Assembly (NCBI RefSeq): GCF_003352085.1
Contig: NZ_CP025804.1
Location: 4,154,001-4,218,000, forward strand
Source of the DNA: Sulfitobacter sp. SK012
GTDB lineage: Bacteria > Pseudomonadota > Alphaproteobacteria > Rhodobacterales > Rhodobacteraceae
Length of the DNA stretch: 64,000 nucleotides
Direction: 5' to 3'
Shown: positions 1 through 8,748 of the stretch, one piece after another
How positions within the stretch are numbered: the stretch's first letter is position 1
How the letters are laid out: each line of letters begins with the position of its first letter
Translations under genes and position numbers: made by a program
Notes under the pieces: generated by a model
What the model saw: only the letters and a program-made list of their open reading frames with translations
Databases searched by the model: none
Told to the model about the DNA's origin: nothing

Positions 1-1596
1 TGTCAAACGTGGACCGGGTGCCGATTGGAAGCGTTTGTATTCGCTGATATAAATCAGATGCTCGACCTTCTTTGCCACGTCGCGGTCAAAACCCGCTGCG
101 ACGCAATCAGCCACGCTGCCATCCGCATCAACGAGGATGCCAAGGATCGCATCCAATACTGGGTAATCAGGCAAACTGTCGCTGTCTTTTTGGTCATCGC
201 GCAGTTCGGCCGAAGGGGCTTTGGTGATGATATTATCGGGAACCACGGCCCCTTTTGGGCCCATCATCCAATCGCGGTGATTGTTATTGCGCCAGCGGCA
301 GGTCTCAAACACACGCATTTTATAAAGGTCTTTGATTGGATTATAGCCACCCGCCATGTCGCCATAAATGGTCGCATAGCCAACGGCGACTTCGGATTTA
401 TTCCCAGTGGTAAGTAACATCTCACCGAATTTGTTGGACATCGCCATCAACAGCAATCCACGCAGACGAGATTGGATATTTTCCTCTGTCAGGTCAGGCT
501 CAGTGCCATCAAAGATCGGAGCAAGCGTGTCGGTAATGGCTGCGCGACTTTGGGCTATGGGCACATAGTCATATTGGCAACCCAGCGCGGTCGCACAGGC
601 CTGAGCATCATCCAGCGAACTTTGCGAAGTGTATTCCGAAGGCAGCATGACACAGCGGACATTCTGGGGGCCCAAGGCATCGGCTGCGATTGTTGCCACA
701 AGCGCCGAATCGATGCCACCGGACATACCAAGCAGGACCTTTTTAAATCCGGTTTTGCGCATGTAATCCCGCAAACCTTGTACCATCACGCGGTAGTCTT
801 GCTCATATTGGTCGGGTTGCGGCGCTTTTTCACCATCAACGATGCGCCAACCCTCAGTACCTTGCTCCAGATCAATATGAGCCACAGTGCTGTCAAAGAC
901 CGGCATCTGAAATGCCAATTTGGCACCCGGATTGAGGCCAAAGCTCGCACCGTCGAACACCTGATCGTCTTGGCCACCGACCATATTAAGGTAAATCAGC
1001 GGCAGCTCCGTCTCGATTACGCGGGCCACCATATGGTTTAACCGGGTCTCAAATTTGCCGCGGTAGTAGGGTGATCCATTGGGCACCAGCAAGAATTCCG
1101 CGCCTGTCTCAGCCAGCGTTTCTGCGACGTCTTCATGCCATGCATCTTCGCAAATAGGGCTGCCAATTCGGGTATTCCCGACGGAGTAAGGACCGCCCAA
1201 AGGACCGCTGTCAAAGATGCGCACTTCGTCAAAAACGGTTTCATTGGGCAAATGATGCTTAAGCATACGGCTGGCGATCTTGCCGCCTTTGAGGATGAGA
1301 TAGGCATTAAAAAGCTCGGTGCCCTCTGCCCAAGGCGCACCAATTGCCAGTGCCGGGCCATCTGCGCAATCCGCAGCCAACGCGTTGATGTGGGTCATCA
1401 CATCAAGCTGAAAAGCGCGTTTCATCACAAGGTCCTGAGCATTGTAGCCCGTAAGGAACATCTCGGGCAGCGCAACCAGATCGGCACCCGCCTCTTTTCC
1501 TTTGGCCCACGTGTCACGCGCCAAATCAGCATTGCCTGCGAGATCCCCAACAGTTGGGTTTAGTTGCCCCAATGTGATGCGAAAACGTGCTGTCAT
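1..1596 (-). CDS. nadE: Glutamine-dependent NAD+ synthetase, 3' end cut by window edge
   Basis: Makes NAD+ from deamido-NAD+, ATP and glutamine-derived ammonia in the cytosol. The 532 visible codons hold two domains. The N-terminal nitrilase-type glutaminase carries the expected Glu/Lys/Cys set: E45 in LPEMF, K113 before HHLPNE, and C149 in SPICEDAW. The C-terminal synthetase domain has the ATP loop MSGGIDSALV (SGGIDS at 292-297). The last visible residues, KRFQSAPGPRLT, belong to the conserved C-terminal substrate segment, so only about 20 residues should be missing for a family of about 550 residues. The start is an ATG at 1594-1596. It is divergent from the MORN-repeat gene. Function is sure from both catalytic motifs. 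Confidence 0.95.
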   Translation of the reverse strand, partial: MTARFRITLGQLNPTVGDLAGNADLARDTWAKGKEAGADLVALPEMFLTGYNAQDLVMKRAFQLDVMTHINALAADCADGPALAIGAPWAEGTELFNAYLILKGGKIASRMLKHHLPNETVFDEVRIFDSGPLGGPYSVGNTRIGSPICEDAWHEDVAETLAETGAEFLLVPNGSPYYRGKFETRLNHMVARVIETELPLIYLNMVGGQDDQVFDGASFGLNPGAKLAFQMPVFDSTVAHIDLEQGTEGWRIVDGEKAPQPDQYEQDYRVMVQGLRDYMRKTGFKKVLLGMSGGIDSALVATIAADALGPQNVRCVMLPSEYTSQSSLDDAQACATALGCQYDYVPIAQSRAAITDTLAPIFDGTEPDLTEENIQSRLRGLLLMAMSNKFGEMLLTTGNKSEVAVGYATIYGDMAGGYNPIKDLYKMRVFETCRWRNNNHRDWMMGPKGAVVPDNIITKAPSAELRDDQKDSDSLPDYPVLDAILGILVDADGSVADCVAAGFDRDVAKKVEHLIYISEYKRFQSAPGPRLT

Positions 1597-1779
1597 GTGC
1601 AGGGCCTCTTTCAACAAACCTACGCTCCGATGTAGCAGAACCGCGGCCGAGGGAAAGACCGTGCGTAACATATGCTGCCCAAAAGAAGATTGCCCAGTTG
1701 CACCTGCGCCATTAGGCTGCGGTTTAGCACCCATGCTGAGCATGGCGTGATGATCCTTGACGCCGACAGCAGGTACACC

Positions 1780-3219
1780 ATGATATTTCGCCGTTTGATC
1801 CTTGCAGCCACCACCTTGCCACTCGCCTTTGCGCACCCCGCCGCGGCTCAGGTTGAGAGCAAGCAATACGATGATGGCGGGGTTTATGAGGGTACCTTCA
1901 AAGAAGGGCTGCAACACGGCAATGGCACCTACCGCCTCCCCAATGGCTATGAGTATTCCGGTGAATGGGTAGAGGGTGAGATCAAAGGCGAAGGGATCGC
2001 CAAGTTCCCCAATGGGTCAGTCTATGAGGGTAGCTTTTCCAAAGGAAAGCCAGATGGGTTTGGCAAAATTTCCATGGCAGATGGTGGGACTTATGCAGGC
2101 GATTGGGCCGATGGCACCATTATGGGGCAAGGCGTGTCGCAACATTCGAACGGCGAACGCTACGAGGGCGGATTTCGCAATGGCAAGCGCCACGGCAAAG
2201 GGGTGATGCAGACCTCGACGGGGTATCAATACAAAGGCGACTGGGTTGACGGAGCAGCTACAGGCTTTGCGACGATCACAGACGCCGAAGGTGCCGTCTA
2301 TGAGGGCTCGGTCGTGAATGGTGCCCGCAGCGGCGAAGGCAAACTAACCCACCCTGAGGGCTTTGTGTTGGATGGGATGTGGAAGAGCGGTCAGCTGAAC
2401 GGCAAAGGCAAGATCATTCAGGCCAACGGCGATATTTACGAAGGCGATCTGGTTGACGGGCGCCGCGAAGGCCAGGGCATATCCACCACCAAAGATGGCG
2501 ATGTCTATCAAGGCAGCTATGCCGCTGATCAGCGCGCGGGACAGGGCACCTTTACGGGCGTGGACGGCTATATTTACAGCGGCAATTGGGTCAATGGCCA
2601 GTCAGACGGCGAAGGGATTGTGACCTATCCCGACGGCTCAGTTCAGACTGGAACTTTCACCGCCAACCTCGCCGAAGGTAAGGGCAAGATCACCTATCCC
2701 GATGGTTCCACCTATGAAGGCGATTGGGTCAGCGGAGTGATCGAGGGCCAGGGCGTCGCGACGTATCCCAGCGGCATGGTCTATGAGGGCGGTTTTGTGA
2801 ATGCGCGCAATGACGGACAGGGCGTTCTGACCTATAGCGACGGTCGTCGGTATGACGGGGGGTGGAAAGACGGTCTGCGCCACGGCAAGGGCATGACAAC
2901 CTACCCCGATGGCACTGTCTATGAGGGTAGTTTTTCTGGTGGCACCCGCAACGGAGCGGGCGTGATCACGATGGCCAGTGGGTTTTCCTATGAAGGCACG
3001 TGGGTTGATGGCGAAATCGAGGGCCAAGGAATTGCGACCTATGCCAATGGTGATGTCTATGCGGGTAATTTCGTCGGTGGCAAACGCCAGGGCCCGGGCT
3101 CAATGCGCTATGCGAGTGGCCAAGAAGTAAGCGGCCAGTGGGACGGCGGCGCGCTTGCCGAGGAAACCATTGATGTCGCGCCAGAAACTGAAGCTGAGCA
3201 AGAAACCAACGGCGGTTAA
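1780..3219 (+). CDS. Exported MORN-repeat protein
   Basis: A 479-residue protein made almost entirely of MORN repeats (YxGxxxxGxxxGxGxxxxxxG, about 23 residues each, close to 20 copies) from about residue 30 to 460, ending in a short acidic tail rich in Glu. The ATG at 1780 is chosen because it starts a clear signal peptide (MIFRRLILAATTLPLAFA, then HPAAAQ); the frame is open further upstream but that extension has no such feature. MORN repeats form extended beta-hairpin rods and often bind lipids or act as scaffolds; a periplasmic or surface location follows from the signal peptide. The substrate or partner is unknown. It ends 4 bases before the convergent ArsR-type gene. Confidence 0.85.
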   Translation: MIFRRLILAATTLPLAFAHPAAAQVESKQYDDGGVYEGTFKEGLQHGNGTYRLPNGYEYSGEWVEGEIKGEGIAKFPNGSVYEGSFSKGKPDGFGKISMADGGTYAGDWADGTIMGQGVSQHSNGERYEGGFRNGKRHGKGVMQTSTGYQYKGDWVDGAATGFATITDAEGAVYEGSVVNGARSGEGKLTHPEGFVLDGMWKSGQLNGKGKIIQANGDIYEGDLVDGRREGQGISTTKDGDVYQGSYAADQRAGQGTFTGVDGYIYSGNWVNGQSDGEGIVTYPDGSVQTGTFTANLAEGKGKITYPDGSTYEGDWVSGVIEGQGVATYPSGMVYEGGFVNARNDGQGVLTYSDGRRYDGGWKDGLRHGKGMTTYPDGTVYEGSFSGGTRNGAGVITMASGFSYEGTWVDGEIEGQGIATYANGDVYAGNFVGGKRQGPGSMRYASGQEVSGQWDGGALAEETIDVAPETEAEQETNGG

Positions 3220-3223
3220 TGAA

Positions 3224-3910
3224 TCAGGCTGTTTTTGGGAACATTTGCGCAAAGGCGCGGCTGCCCTCGGGGGTGAAATCTACGATACGGGTCTTGGGAA
3301 TTCGGCGGGCCCAGCCCAACACCTCCATCCGATTTAGCAACGCACGTCCAACGCTACCGGCAAGGTGATTCCGCCGCGCGCTCCAATCCAGACAGGGGCG
3401 GCAAAGTGGGGCGCGGGCAGTTGAAAGCTCGGCTAAATCTACGCCAAAATCCGAAACAAAGGTATGGCCTGCGTCCGTCAGTGACAGCGCATCCCCTTCG
3501 CCCGCGATCCACCCTTTGGACACAAAACAGCCAAACACGGCGATGCCTTTTTCCCCGGCAAGGTGATTGTAGCAAACCCGCGCCTCGCGCAGCGCTGCAT
3601 CTTTGGGCCCCGGTTGCCTGCGCAAATGTCCCGATCCAGCGGCCAGCCCCATCAGCGCCTCAAGCACCTGTGCGACCTCTGGTCCGGCAAGCGAGATATA
3701 TTTGTGCCGCCCCGATTTGCGCACAATTGTCAGCCCACCCGCTTCGAGCTTGGCCAGATGGGTTGAGGCCGTCTGCGCCGTCACCCCTGCCTCCGCGGCC
3801 AGTTCCGTTGCGGTCAGTGCCTTACCGCTCATCAACGCAGTCAGGATATTGGCGCGCGCGGGATCACCGATCAACGCCGCGATGTGAGAGATATCTGGGC
3901 CTTCTTTCAT
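3224..3910 (-). CDS. ArsR-family winged-helix transcriptional regulator
   Basis: 228 residues. Residues about 5-75 are a winged helix of the ArsR type: LIGDPARANILTALM, then the recognition helix region AEAGVTAQTASTHLAKLEAGGLT and a wing RKSGRHKYISLA. The remaining C-terminal region contains several Cys (for example CRPCLDW), but I see no clear metal site in the DNA-binding domain. The ATG at 3908-3910 faces the NIPSNAP/ABM pair, with only 71 bases between, so it probably controls itself and those genes. The inducer is unknown. This longer ArsR subtype is frequent in alphaproteobacteria. Confidence 0.85.
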   Translation of the reverse strand: MKEGPDISHIAALIGDPARANILTALMSGKALTATELAAEAGVTAQTASTHLAKLEAGGLTIVRKSGRHKYISLAGPEVAQVLEALMGLAAGSGHLRRQPGPKDAALREARVCYNHLAGEKGIAVFGCFVSKGWIAGEGDALSLTDAGHTFVSDFGVDLAELSTARAPLCRPCLDWSARRNHLAGSVGRALLNRMEVLGWARRIPKTRIVDFTPEGSRAFAQMFPKTA

Positions 3911-3911
3911 A

Positions 3912-3929
3912 CTTCGACCTTAGCCGAAG
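3912..3929. promoter_or_regulatory. Possible operator between ArsR gene and NIPSNAP gene
   Basis: An inverted repeat CTTCG-N8-CGAAG lies directly upstream of the ArsR-type start and 52 bases upstream of the divergent NIPSNAP start. Placement fits an ArsR operator, but the arms are only 5 bp, so this is suggestive only. Confidence 0.3.
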
Positions 3930-3981
3930 CATTCGCGCCATTCAATGGCCTAGATAAGGACAGCAACCCCAAGGAGATAAC

Positions 3982-4305
3982 ATGCTGACCTGTATCATCC
4001 GCTACCAAATCGATCCGACCAAACATGCTGCATTTGGTCAATATGCCCGAAATTGGGGGCAAGCCATCCCACGCTGTGGGGCCGAGTTGATCGGCTATTT
4101 TGCACCGCACGAGGGGTCCAGTACGCTAGCGTATGGTGTCTACAACATCCCCTCTTTGGCGGCTTATGAGGACTATCGCGAGCGGCTTCGCAATGACCCG
4201 TTGGGACAAGAAAACTACGCCTTTGCACAGTCTGAGAAGTTCTTGCTGCGCGAAGAACGGTGTTTCCTGAAGCTGGCATCTGCGCCGCACGGATCATCCC
4301 AATGA
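3982..4305 (+). CDS. NIPSNAP family protein
   Basis: 107 residues of the dimeric alpha/beta-barrel (ferredoxin-like) NIPSNAP type, recognisable from the start [12 protein letters not shown], the central [14 protein letters not shown] stretch (here [15 protein letters not shown]) and the [12 protein letters not shown] segment. The biochemical role of bacterial NIPSNAP proteins is poorly known. The ATG is preceded by AAGGAG (3971-3976). It overlaps the next gene by 4 bases (ATGA), so the two are translated together, and the ArsR-type gene upstream is divergent. Confidence 0.85.
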   Translation: MLTCIIRYQIDPTKHAAFGQYARNWGQAIPRCGAELIGYFAPHEGSSTLAYGVYNIPSLAAYEDYRERLRNDPLGQENYAFAQSEKFLLREERCFLKLASAPHGSSQ

Positions 4306-4682
4306 TTGCCGTCATTTTCGAAGTTATGCCTGACCCTGCCCACAAACATCAGTACCTCGATATCGCCGCAGATATGCGGGCTTTGGTCAACGAAGTCGAA
4401 GGTTTCATCTCGGTTGAGCGTTTCCAAAGCCTGAGCGATCCGAACAAGCTGCTGTCCCTCTCGTTCTTCCGAGACGAGGCCGCAGTTGCCGCATGGCGAG
4501 AGCTGTCCAAACATCGCAGCGCCCAAAAAGCCGGACGCTCAGGTATCTTTACCGATTATCTTTTGCGCATTGCGCATGTGATCCGGGACTACGGCATGTT
4601 TGAGCGCGATGAAGCGCCGACAGATAGCCAATCGGCACATGGTGAACTAGACGGCTTGACCCGCGTCGAGCCGGGCCAGTAG
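4302..4682 (+). CDS. Antibiotic biosynthesis monooxygenase (ABM) domain protein
   Basis: 126 residues starting [12 protein letters not shown], with the ABM fold pattern (helix, then [35 protein letters not shown] and the conserved His in KHRSAQ). Family members are small dimeric cofactor-free oxygenases or stress proteins; the substrate cannot be told. The start at 4302 is taken because it overlaps the NIPSNAP stop (ATGA); an upstream in-frame ATG at 4260 lies inside the NIPSNAP gene. Its last 36 bases overlap the end of the convergent photolyase gene. Confidence 0.82.
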   Translation: MIAVIFEVMPDPAHKHQYLDIAADMRALVNEVEGFISVERFQSLSDPNKLLSLSFFRDEAAVAAWRELSKHRSAQKAGRSGIFTDYLLRIAHVIRDYGMFERDEAPTDSQSAHGELDGLTRVEPGQ

Positions 4683-6176
4683 CACCTTGGCATCATCCAA
4701 AACCTGCACCTTGTGGTCGTCTTTCATGCGGTCCCAGGTACGGTACATATTGCCCATCCGCGCATTGTTTGCGAACCGATCGCGGTGGCGAAGCAGGAAG
4801 TCCCAATACAGAAGATTAAAGGGGCACGCGCCCTCTCCGGTCTTCTGGGAGACCTTGTAAGCGCAGGTTTTACAGTGATCCGACATGCGATTGATGTAGG
4901 CCCCCGAGGACACATAAGGTTTGGATGCGATCACGCCGCCATCCGCGAATTGGCTCATTCCAACAACGTTGGGAGCTTCAACCCATTCAAACGCATCCGC
5001 ATACACCTCGAGATACCATTCATGCACCTGGTGTGGGTCGATCCCCGCGAGCAGAGCGAAATTTCCGGTGACCATCAACCGCTGAATGTGATGCGCGTAG
5101 GCGTGTTTTTTGGTCTGGTCGATGGCGGCAGTAACACAGGCCATCTTTGTCTTTGCCCCCCAGAAAAAGCCGGGCAAATCACGCGTGTGCTCCAACGCGT
5201 TGCGCGAAACATAGCTCGGCCCTTCTAGGAAATAGATTCCGCGCATATATTCTCGCCAGCCGATGATCTGACGGATGAACCCTTCGGCCGCGTTGATTGG
5301 TACATCGCCACGCATAAAAGCGGCTTCAGCAGCTTCACAAACCTCAAGCGGGGTTAGCAGACCGATGTTGAGGTAGGGCGAAATCACGGCATGATACAGA
5401 AACGGATCCTCTGTCAGCATCGCGTCCTGATAGTCGCCAAAGCGCGGCAGGCTGTGGGTGACGAAGTGGTTCAACGCCGCAAGCGCTTGTTCCCGCGTGG
5501 TAGCAAACCAGAACGGGCGCAAGTCGCCAAAATTCTCACCAAACTGTACCTCCACAAGGTCCAGCACCTCGCTCACCACCGGATCTGGCTCAAACCGCAA
5601 CGGGCCTTGGGCAAAGAGATCCGCTTTTGCGGGCTTACGGTTGTCGTGGTCAAAATTCCATTTGCCGCCCTGAGGTTTATCGCCCTCCATCAACAGCCCT
5701 GTTTTGCGGCGCATGTCACGGTAGAAATACTCCATCCGCAGCTGCTTGCGGTCTCTTGCCCAGCCCTCAAACTCTGCGTGGCTGGCAAGAAACCGATCAT
5801 CCGGCAACAGATGCATATCAAGCGGCGTATCCCTGAGCGCTTCAATAAGTCGCCATTCGCCCGGCTCCGTCACCAGTACCGTTTGCGCCTTAAATTCCGC
5901 AGCGCGCCTAAGCAGCTCACCAGGGATGGAGCCCGCGTTATCTGGATCATCGAGCCGGGTGTACGCGACGTTCCAGCCGTCCTGCTTCAGTTGACCTGCA
6001 AATTTGCGCATCGCCGCAAAGATCAGCGCGATCTTCTTTGGATGATGGCGAACATATTCGGCTTCCGAGGCAACTTCGGCCATTACGACCGTATCGGTTT
6101 TGCAATCGGCCTCGCGCAATGCGCTCAAAGACGGCGTCAATTGATCGCCCAGCACTAAAATGAGCCGATTTACCAA
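4647..6176 (-). CDS. Iron-sulfur bacterial cryptochrome/(6-4) photolyase
   Basis: 509 residues of the FeS-BCP group (PhrB/CryB type), flavoproteins that use light to repair (6-4) photoproducts or sense blue light. The N-terminal Rossmann antenna domain starts VNRLILVLGDQL. The C-terminal FAD-binding helical domain has GWREYMRGIYF and the HHIQRLMVTGNFALLAGIDPHQVHEWYLEVYADAFEWVE region. Four cysteines at 347, 435, 438 and 451 match the spacing of the 4Fe-4S ligands of this group. Translation starts at a TTG (6174-6176) overlapping the SDR stop, with AAGGTG a few bases upstream, so it is coupled to the SDR gene. Its 3' end overlaps the ABM gene. Confidence 0.93.
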   Translation of the reverse strand: MVNRLILVLGDQLTPSLSALREADCKTDTVVMAEVASEAEYVRHHPKKIALIFAAMRKFAGQLKQDGWNVAYTRLDDPDNAGSIPGELLRRAAEFKAQTVLVTEPGEWRLIEALRDTPLDMHLLPDDRFLASHAEFEGWARDRKQLRMEYFYRDMRRKTGLLMEGDKPQGGKWNFDHDNRKPAKADLFAQGPLRFEPDPVVSEVLDLVEVQFGENFGDLRPFWFATTREQALAALNHFVTHSLPRFGDYQDAMLTEDPFLYHAVISPYLNIGLLTPLEVCEAAEAAFMRGDVPINAAEGFIRQIIGWREYMRGIYFLEGPSYVSRNALEHTRDLPGFFWGAKTKMACVTAAIDQTKKHAYAHHIQRLMVTGNFALLAGIDPHQVHEWYLEVYADAFEWVEAPNVVGMSQFADGGVIASKPYVSSGAYINRMSDHCKTCAYKVSQKTGEGACPFNLLYWDFLLRHRDRFANNARMGNMYRTWDRMKDDHKVQVLDDAKVLLARLDAGQAV

Positions 6177-6835
6177 GGGATCACCTTGCCGGCCCAGTCA
6201 AAGAAACCACCAATGTCCTGCGGGGACAGACCGTCGATCACATTGAGTAGGTTATTCGCCGCATCCTGGGGTGGAACAGAAGGATGTCGCCCCAGATAAC
6301 TTTGCGTGAAAGGCGTCGCAACTGTGCCGGGGTGTAAGGCCACGCAAATGCTGTGCGTGTGGCTGCGGGAAAGTTCAATCGCGGTGGTGTGCACGATCTG
6401 ATTTACTGCCGCCTTGGCTGCGCGGTAACTGGTCCAGCCACCTAAGCGGTTGTCACCGATTGATCCCACGCGCGCCGACAGCACGGCGCAAACCGCACGC
6501 CCATCCTTCGTTAACAGGCGCGCTGCGTGGCGCAGGACAAGCGCCGGCCCAATGGCATTGGTGGCAAACTGGTCCATCATCGCCTGCGCTGTCACAGCTT
6601 TGATAGATTTCTCAGGCTTGGCACCATTCACTTCCAGCGCCCCTGTGGCCAAGATAATCGTGTCGAACGGCCCATCAAGTTTGCTTAGGTGTGCCTCAAC
6701 CGACGCCTCATCTGTGATGTCGAACCCGTCAGCCGAGCGCGAAAGCCCCGTTACATCGCACCCTCGCGCCGCTGCCGCAGAGGCCAAGGCGCGGCCAATG
6801 CCGCCCGAACTGCCGATGATAAGAACCTGTGTCAT
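6170..6835 (-). CDS. Short-chain dehydrogenase/reductase (CsgA-like)
   Basis: 221 residues, classical SDR fold. The nucleotide-binding loop is GSSGGIGR near residue 8, the structural motif NAIGP is central, and the active-site pair is YRAAK with an upstream Ser in LSARVGSIGDNR. The shape (short, C-terminal GGFFDWAGKVIPW) resembles C-factor/CsgA-like SDRs often found beside photolyase genes in Rhodobacterales. The substrate is unknown. It lies upstream of and overlaps the photolyase gene by 7 bases, making a two-gene unit; the start has GAGGGG just ahead. Confidence 0.88.
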   Translation of the reverse strand: MTQVLIIGSSGGIGRALASAAAARGCDVTGLSRSADGFDITDEASVEAHLSKLDGPFDTIILATGALEVNGAKPEKSIKAVTAQAMMDQFATNAIGPALVLRHAARLLTKDGRAVCAVLSARVGSIGDNRLGGWTSYRAAKAAVNQIVHTTAIELSRSHTHSICVALHPGTVATPFTQSYLGRHPSVPPQDAANNLLNVIDGLSPQDIGGFFDWAGKVIPW

Positions 6836-6947
6836 GCCCCTCAGCTAGACGATGCGGCGGTGCATTCAAGGGCTGTTTCCAAAGACACTGCGGGCCATGG
6901 CGATTTTTGCGCTTTTCTTTTTCGCGCGTGCAGGTATCTTGTCTCTT

Positions 6948-7034
6948 ATGAATAACGCAGCCCATACTTCGTCCCTCGCGCGCATGACCGCGCCTTCGCT
7001 GCGTGCCCTACTGCTGTTGCTAGCCCGCCTCTGA
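6948..7034 (+). CDS. Leucine-rich leader peptide upstream of leuA
   Basis: A 28-codon frame 78 bases upstream of leuA ending in LRALLLLLARL and TGA. Seven of the last twelve codons are Leu, two of them the CTA codon that is scarce in this DNA. Such a frame is the signature of ribosome-mediated attenuation: at low leucine the ribosome stalls in the run and changes folding of the downstream RNA. The internal ATG at 6984 would give a 16-residue version. The stop codon lies inside the left arm of the hairpin at 7028-7064, which fits the role. Confidence 0.75.
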   Translation: MNNAAHTSSLARMTAPSLRALLLLLARL

Positions 7035-7064
7035 GCGTGCCATCCAGGCGCGCCCGCTCAGAGG
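7028..7064 (+). promoter_or_regulatory. Attenuator-like hairpin between leader peptide and leuA
   Basis: Perfect 10-bp inverted repeat CCTCTGAGCG / CGCTCAGAGG with a 17-base spacer that can itself pair (TGCC with GGCG). The left arm contains the leader stop codon, so a ribosome finishing the leader covers it. There is no U-tract after the right arm, so it is not a textbook intrinsic terminator. Confidence 0.65.
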
Positions 7065-7112
7065 GATGTGCCGCGCGCCACGGAAAATCACAGCAGAACA
7101 GAAAGCCATAAA

Positions 7113-8702
7113 ATGACTGACAACACCAATCCGCACGCCGCTGGTACACAACAAGACCGCGTCCTGATTTTTGACACTACTTTGCGCGATGGCGAGCAAT
7201 CGCCGGGTGCGACAATGACCCACGCTGAAAAGCTGGAAATCGCCGGACTGCTGGATGAAATGGGCGTAGACATCATCGAAGCCGGGTTTCCGATCGCTTC
7301 CGAGGGTGATTTCAATGCCGTGTCCGAGATTGCGCGCAATTCAAAGAACTCAGTGATCTGCGGGCTGGCCCGCGCGCAGATCGGCGATATCGACCGTTGT
7401 TGGGACGCGGTAAAACATGCCGCCCGCCCACGCATTCACACGTTCATCGGGACCTCGCCGCTGCACCGCGCGATCCCGAACCTTGATATGGACCAGATGG
7501 CCGATCGGATCTTTGAAACCGTGACCCACGCGCGCAACCTGTGTGACAATGTACAATGGTCACCTATGGATGCCACGCGGACCGAGTTGGATTACCTTTA
7601 CCGGGTCGTCGAAATCGCGATCAAAGCGGGTGCCACGACGATCAATATTCCCGACACCGTCGGCTATACTGCGCCACGCGAAAGCGCCGAACTGATCCGC
7701 GGCCTGCTGGAAAACGTGCCGGGCGCGGACGAGATCATCTTTGCCACGCATTGTCACAACGACCTCGGCATGGCGACAGCCAACAGCCTTGCCGCCGTTG
7801 AAGCTGGCGCGCGTCAGGTGGAGTGCACCATCAACGGTCTGGGCGAACGTGCGGGCAACACCGCGCTCGAAGAGGTCGTGATGGCCCTCAAGGTGCGTAA
7901 TGACATTATGCCTTACCGGACCGAAATCGACAGCACCAAACTCATGAACATTTCGCGCCGCGTTGCAGCCGTCAGCGGTTTTGCAGTGCAGTTCAACAAA
8001 GCGATCGTTGGCAAGAACGCCTTTGCGCACGAAAGCGGCATCCACCAAGACGGCATGCTGAAAAACGCAGAGACGTTTGAGATCATGCGTCCCGAAGATG
8101 TGGGGCTGTCAGAGACCAACATCGTCATGGGCAAGCATTCGGGCCGCGCTGCCCTGCGCTCCAAGCTGGAGAACCTCGGGTTTGAGCTGGGGGATAATCA
8201 ACTCAAGGACGTATTTGTACGCTTCAAAGAGCTGGCAGACCGCAAAAAAGAAATCTACGACGACGACTTGGTTGCGCTGATGCGCACGGCCACAGACCCC
8301 GAAGCAGACAGGATCAAACTTAAATCCATGCGTGTCATCTGCGGGACAGACGGGCCACAGCAGGCCAATATGGTCCTTGATGTAGACGGAACCGAACAGA
8401 GCACCCAGCAGACCGGCGACGGCCCTGTCGATGCATCGTTTAACTGCATCAAAGCGCTGGTGCCCCATTCCGCACGCCTGCAACTTTATCAGGTGCATGC
8501 GGTGACCGAAGGAACCGATGCACAGGCCACCGTGTCCGTACGTATGGAAGAAGACGGGCGCATTGTGACGGGCCAATCAGCGGATACCGATACGGTTGTG
8601 GCCTCGGTGCGCGCCTATATTCACGCGCTCAACCGTCTGTTGGTGCGCCGTGAAAAAGGCGGCACGGACAAGCGTGAGGTCAGCTACAAAGATGTGAGCT
8701 AA
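7113..8702 (+). CDS. leuA: 2-isopropylmalate synthase
   Basis: 529 residues; condenses acetyl-CoA with 2-ketoisovalerate in the first committed step of leucine synthesis. The catalytic TIM barrel begins with FDTTLRDGEQSPGATM and has the metal-site motif HCHNDLGMATAN and GLGERAGNTALEE. The linker has HESGIHQDGMLKN, and the C-terminal allosteric leucine-sensing domain spans about 390-525. The ATG at 7113 is chosen; a GTG at 7068 in the same frame would add 15 poorly conserved residues and overlap the leader hairpin. Expression is probably controlled by the leader peptide and hairpin just upstream. Confidence 0.96.
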   Translation: MTDNTNPHAAGTQQDRVLIFDTTLRDGEQSPGATMTHAEKLEIAGLLDEMGVDIIEAGFPIASEGDFNAVSEIARNSKNSVICGLARAQIGDIDRCWDAVKHAARPRIHTFIGTSPLHRAIPNLDMDQMADRIFETVTHARNLCDNVQWSPMDATRTELDYLYRVVEIAIKAGATTINIPDTVGYTAPRESAELIRGLLENVPGADEIIFATHCHNDLGMATANSLAAVEAGARQVECTINGLGERAGNTALEEVVMALKVRNDIMPYRTEIDSTKLMNISRRVAAVSGFAVQFNKAIVGKNAFAHESGIHQDGMLKNAETFEIMRPEDVGLSETNIVMGKHSGRAALRSKLENLGFELGDNQLKDVFVRFKELADRKKEIYDDDLVALMRTATDPEADRIKLKSMRVICGTDGPQQANMVLDVDGTEQSTQQTGDGPVDASFNCIKALVPHSARLQLYQVHAVTEGTDAQATVSVRMEEDGRIVTGQSADTDTVVASVRAYIHALNRLLVRREKGGTDKREVSYKDVS

Positions 8703-8709
8703 ATGTAGG

Positions 8710-8730
8710 GTGGGCAATCAATTTGCCCAC
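8710..8730. terminator. Hairpin between convergent leuA and ridA genes
   Basis: GTGGGCAA-TCAAT-TTGCCCAC, a perfect 8-bp stem with a 5-base loop, sits 8 bases after the leuA stop and 19 bases before the convergent RidA stop. It is placed as a bidirectional terminator, but neither side has a clear T-run. Confidence 0.5.
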
Positions 8731-8748
8731 CTCGCCTCGCCTAAATCT

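Noticed and set aside
472..1041. Long plus-strand open frame opposite nadE
   Set aside because: It lies antisense to well-conserved NAD synthetase codons, has no family resemblance and is explained by the codon bias of the real gene.
7028..7064. Classical rho-independent terminator
   Set aside because: The stem is strong but no U-tract follows, so I call it an attenuator-like hairpin instead.
7066..7112. Upstream GTG start for leuA at 7068
   Set aside because: It falls 3 bases after the leader hairpin and adds residues unlike other LeuA proteins; the ATG at 7113 is more consistent.
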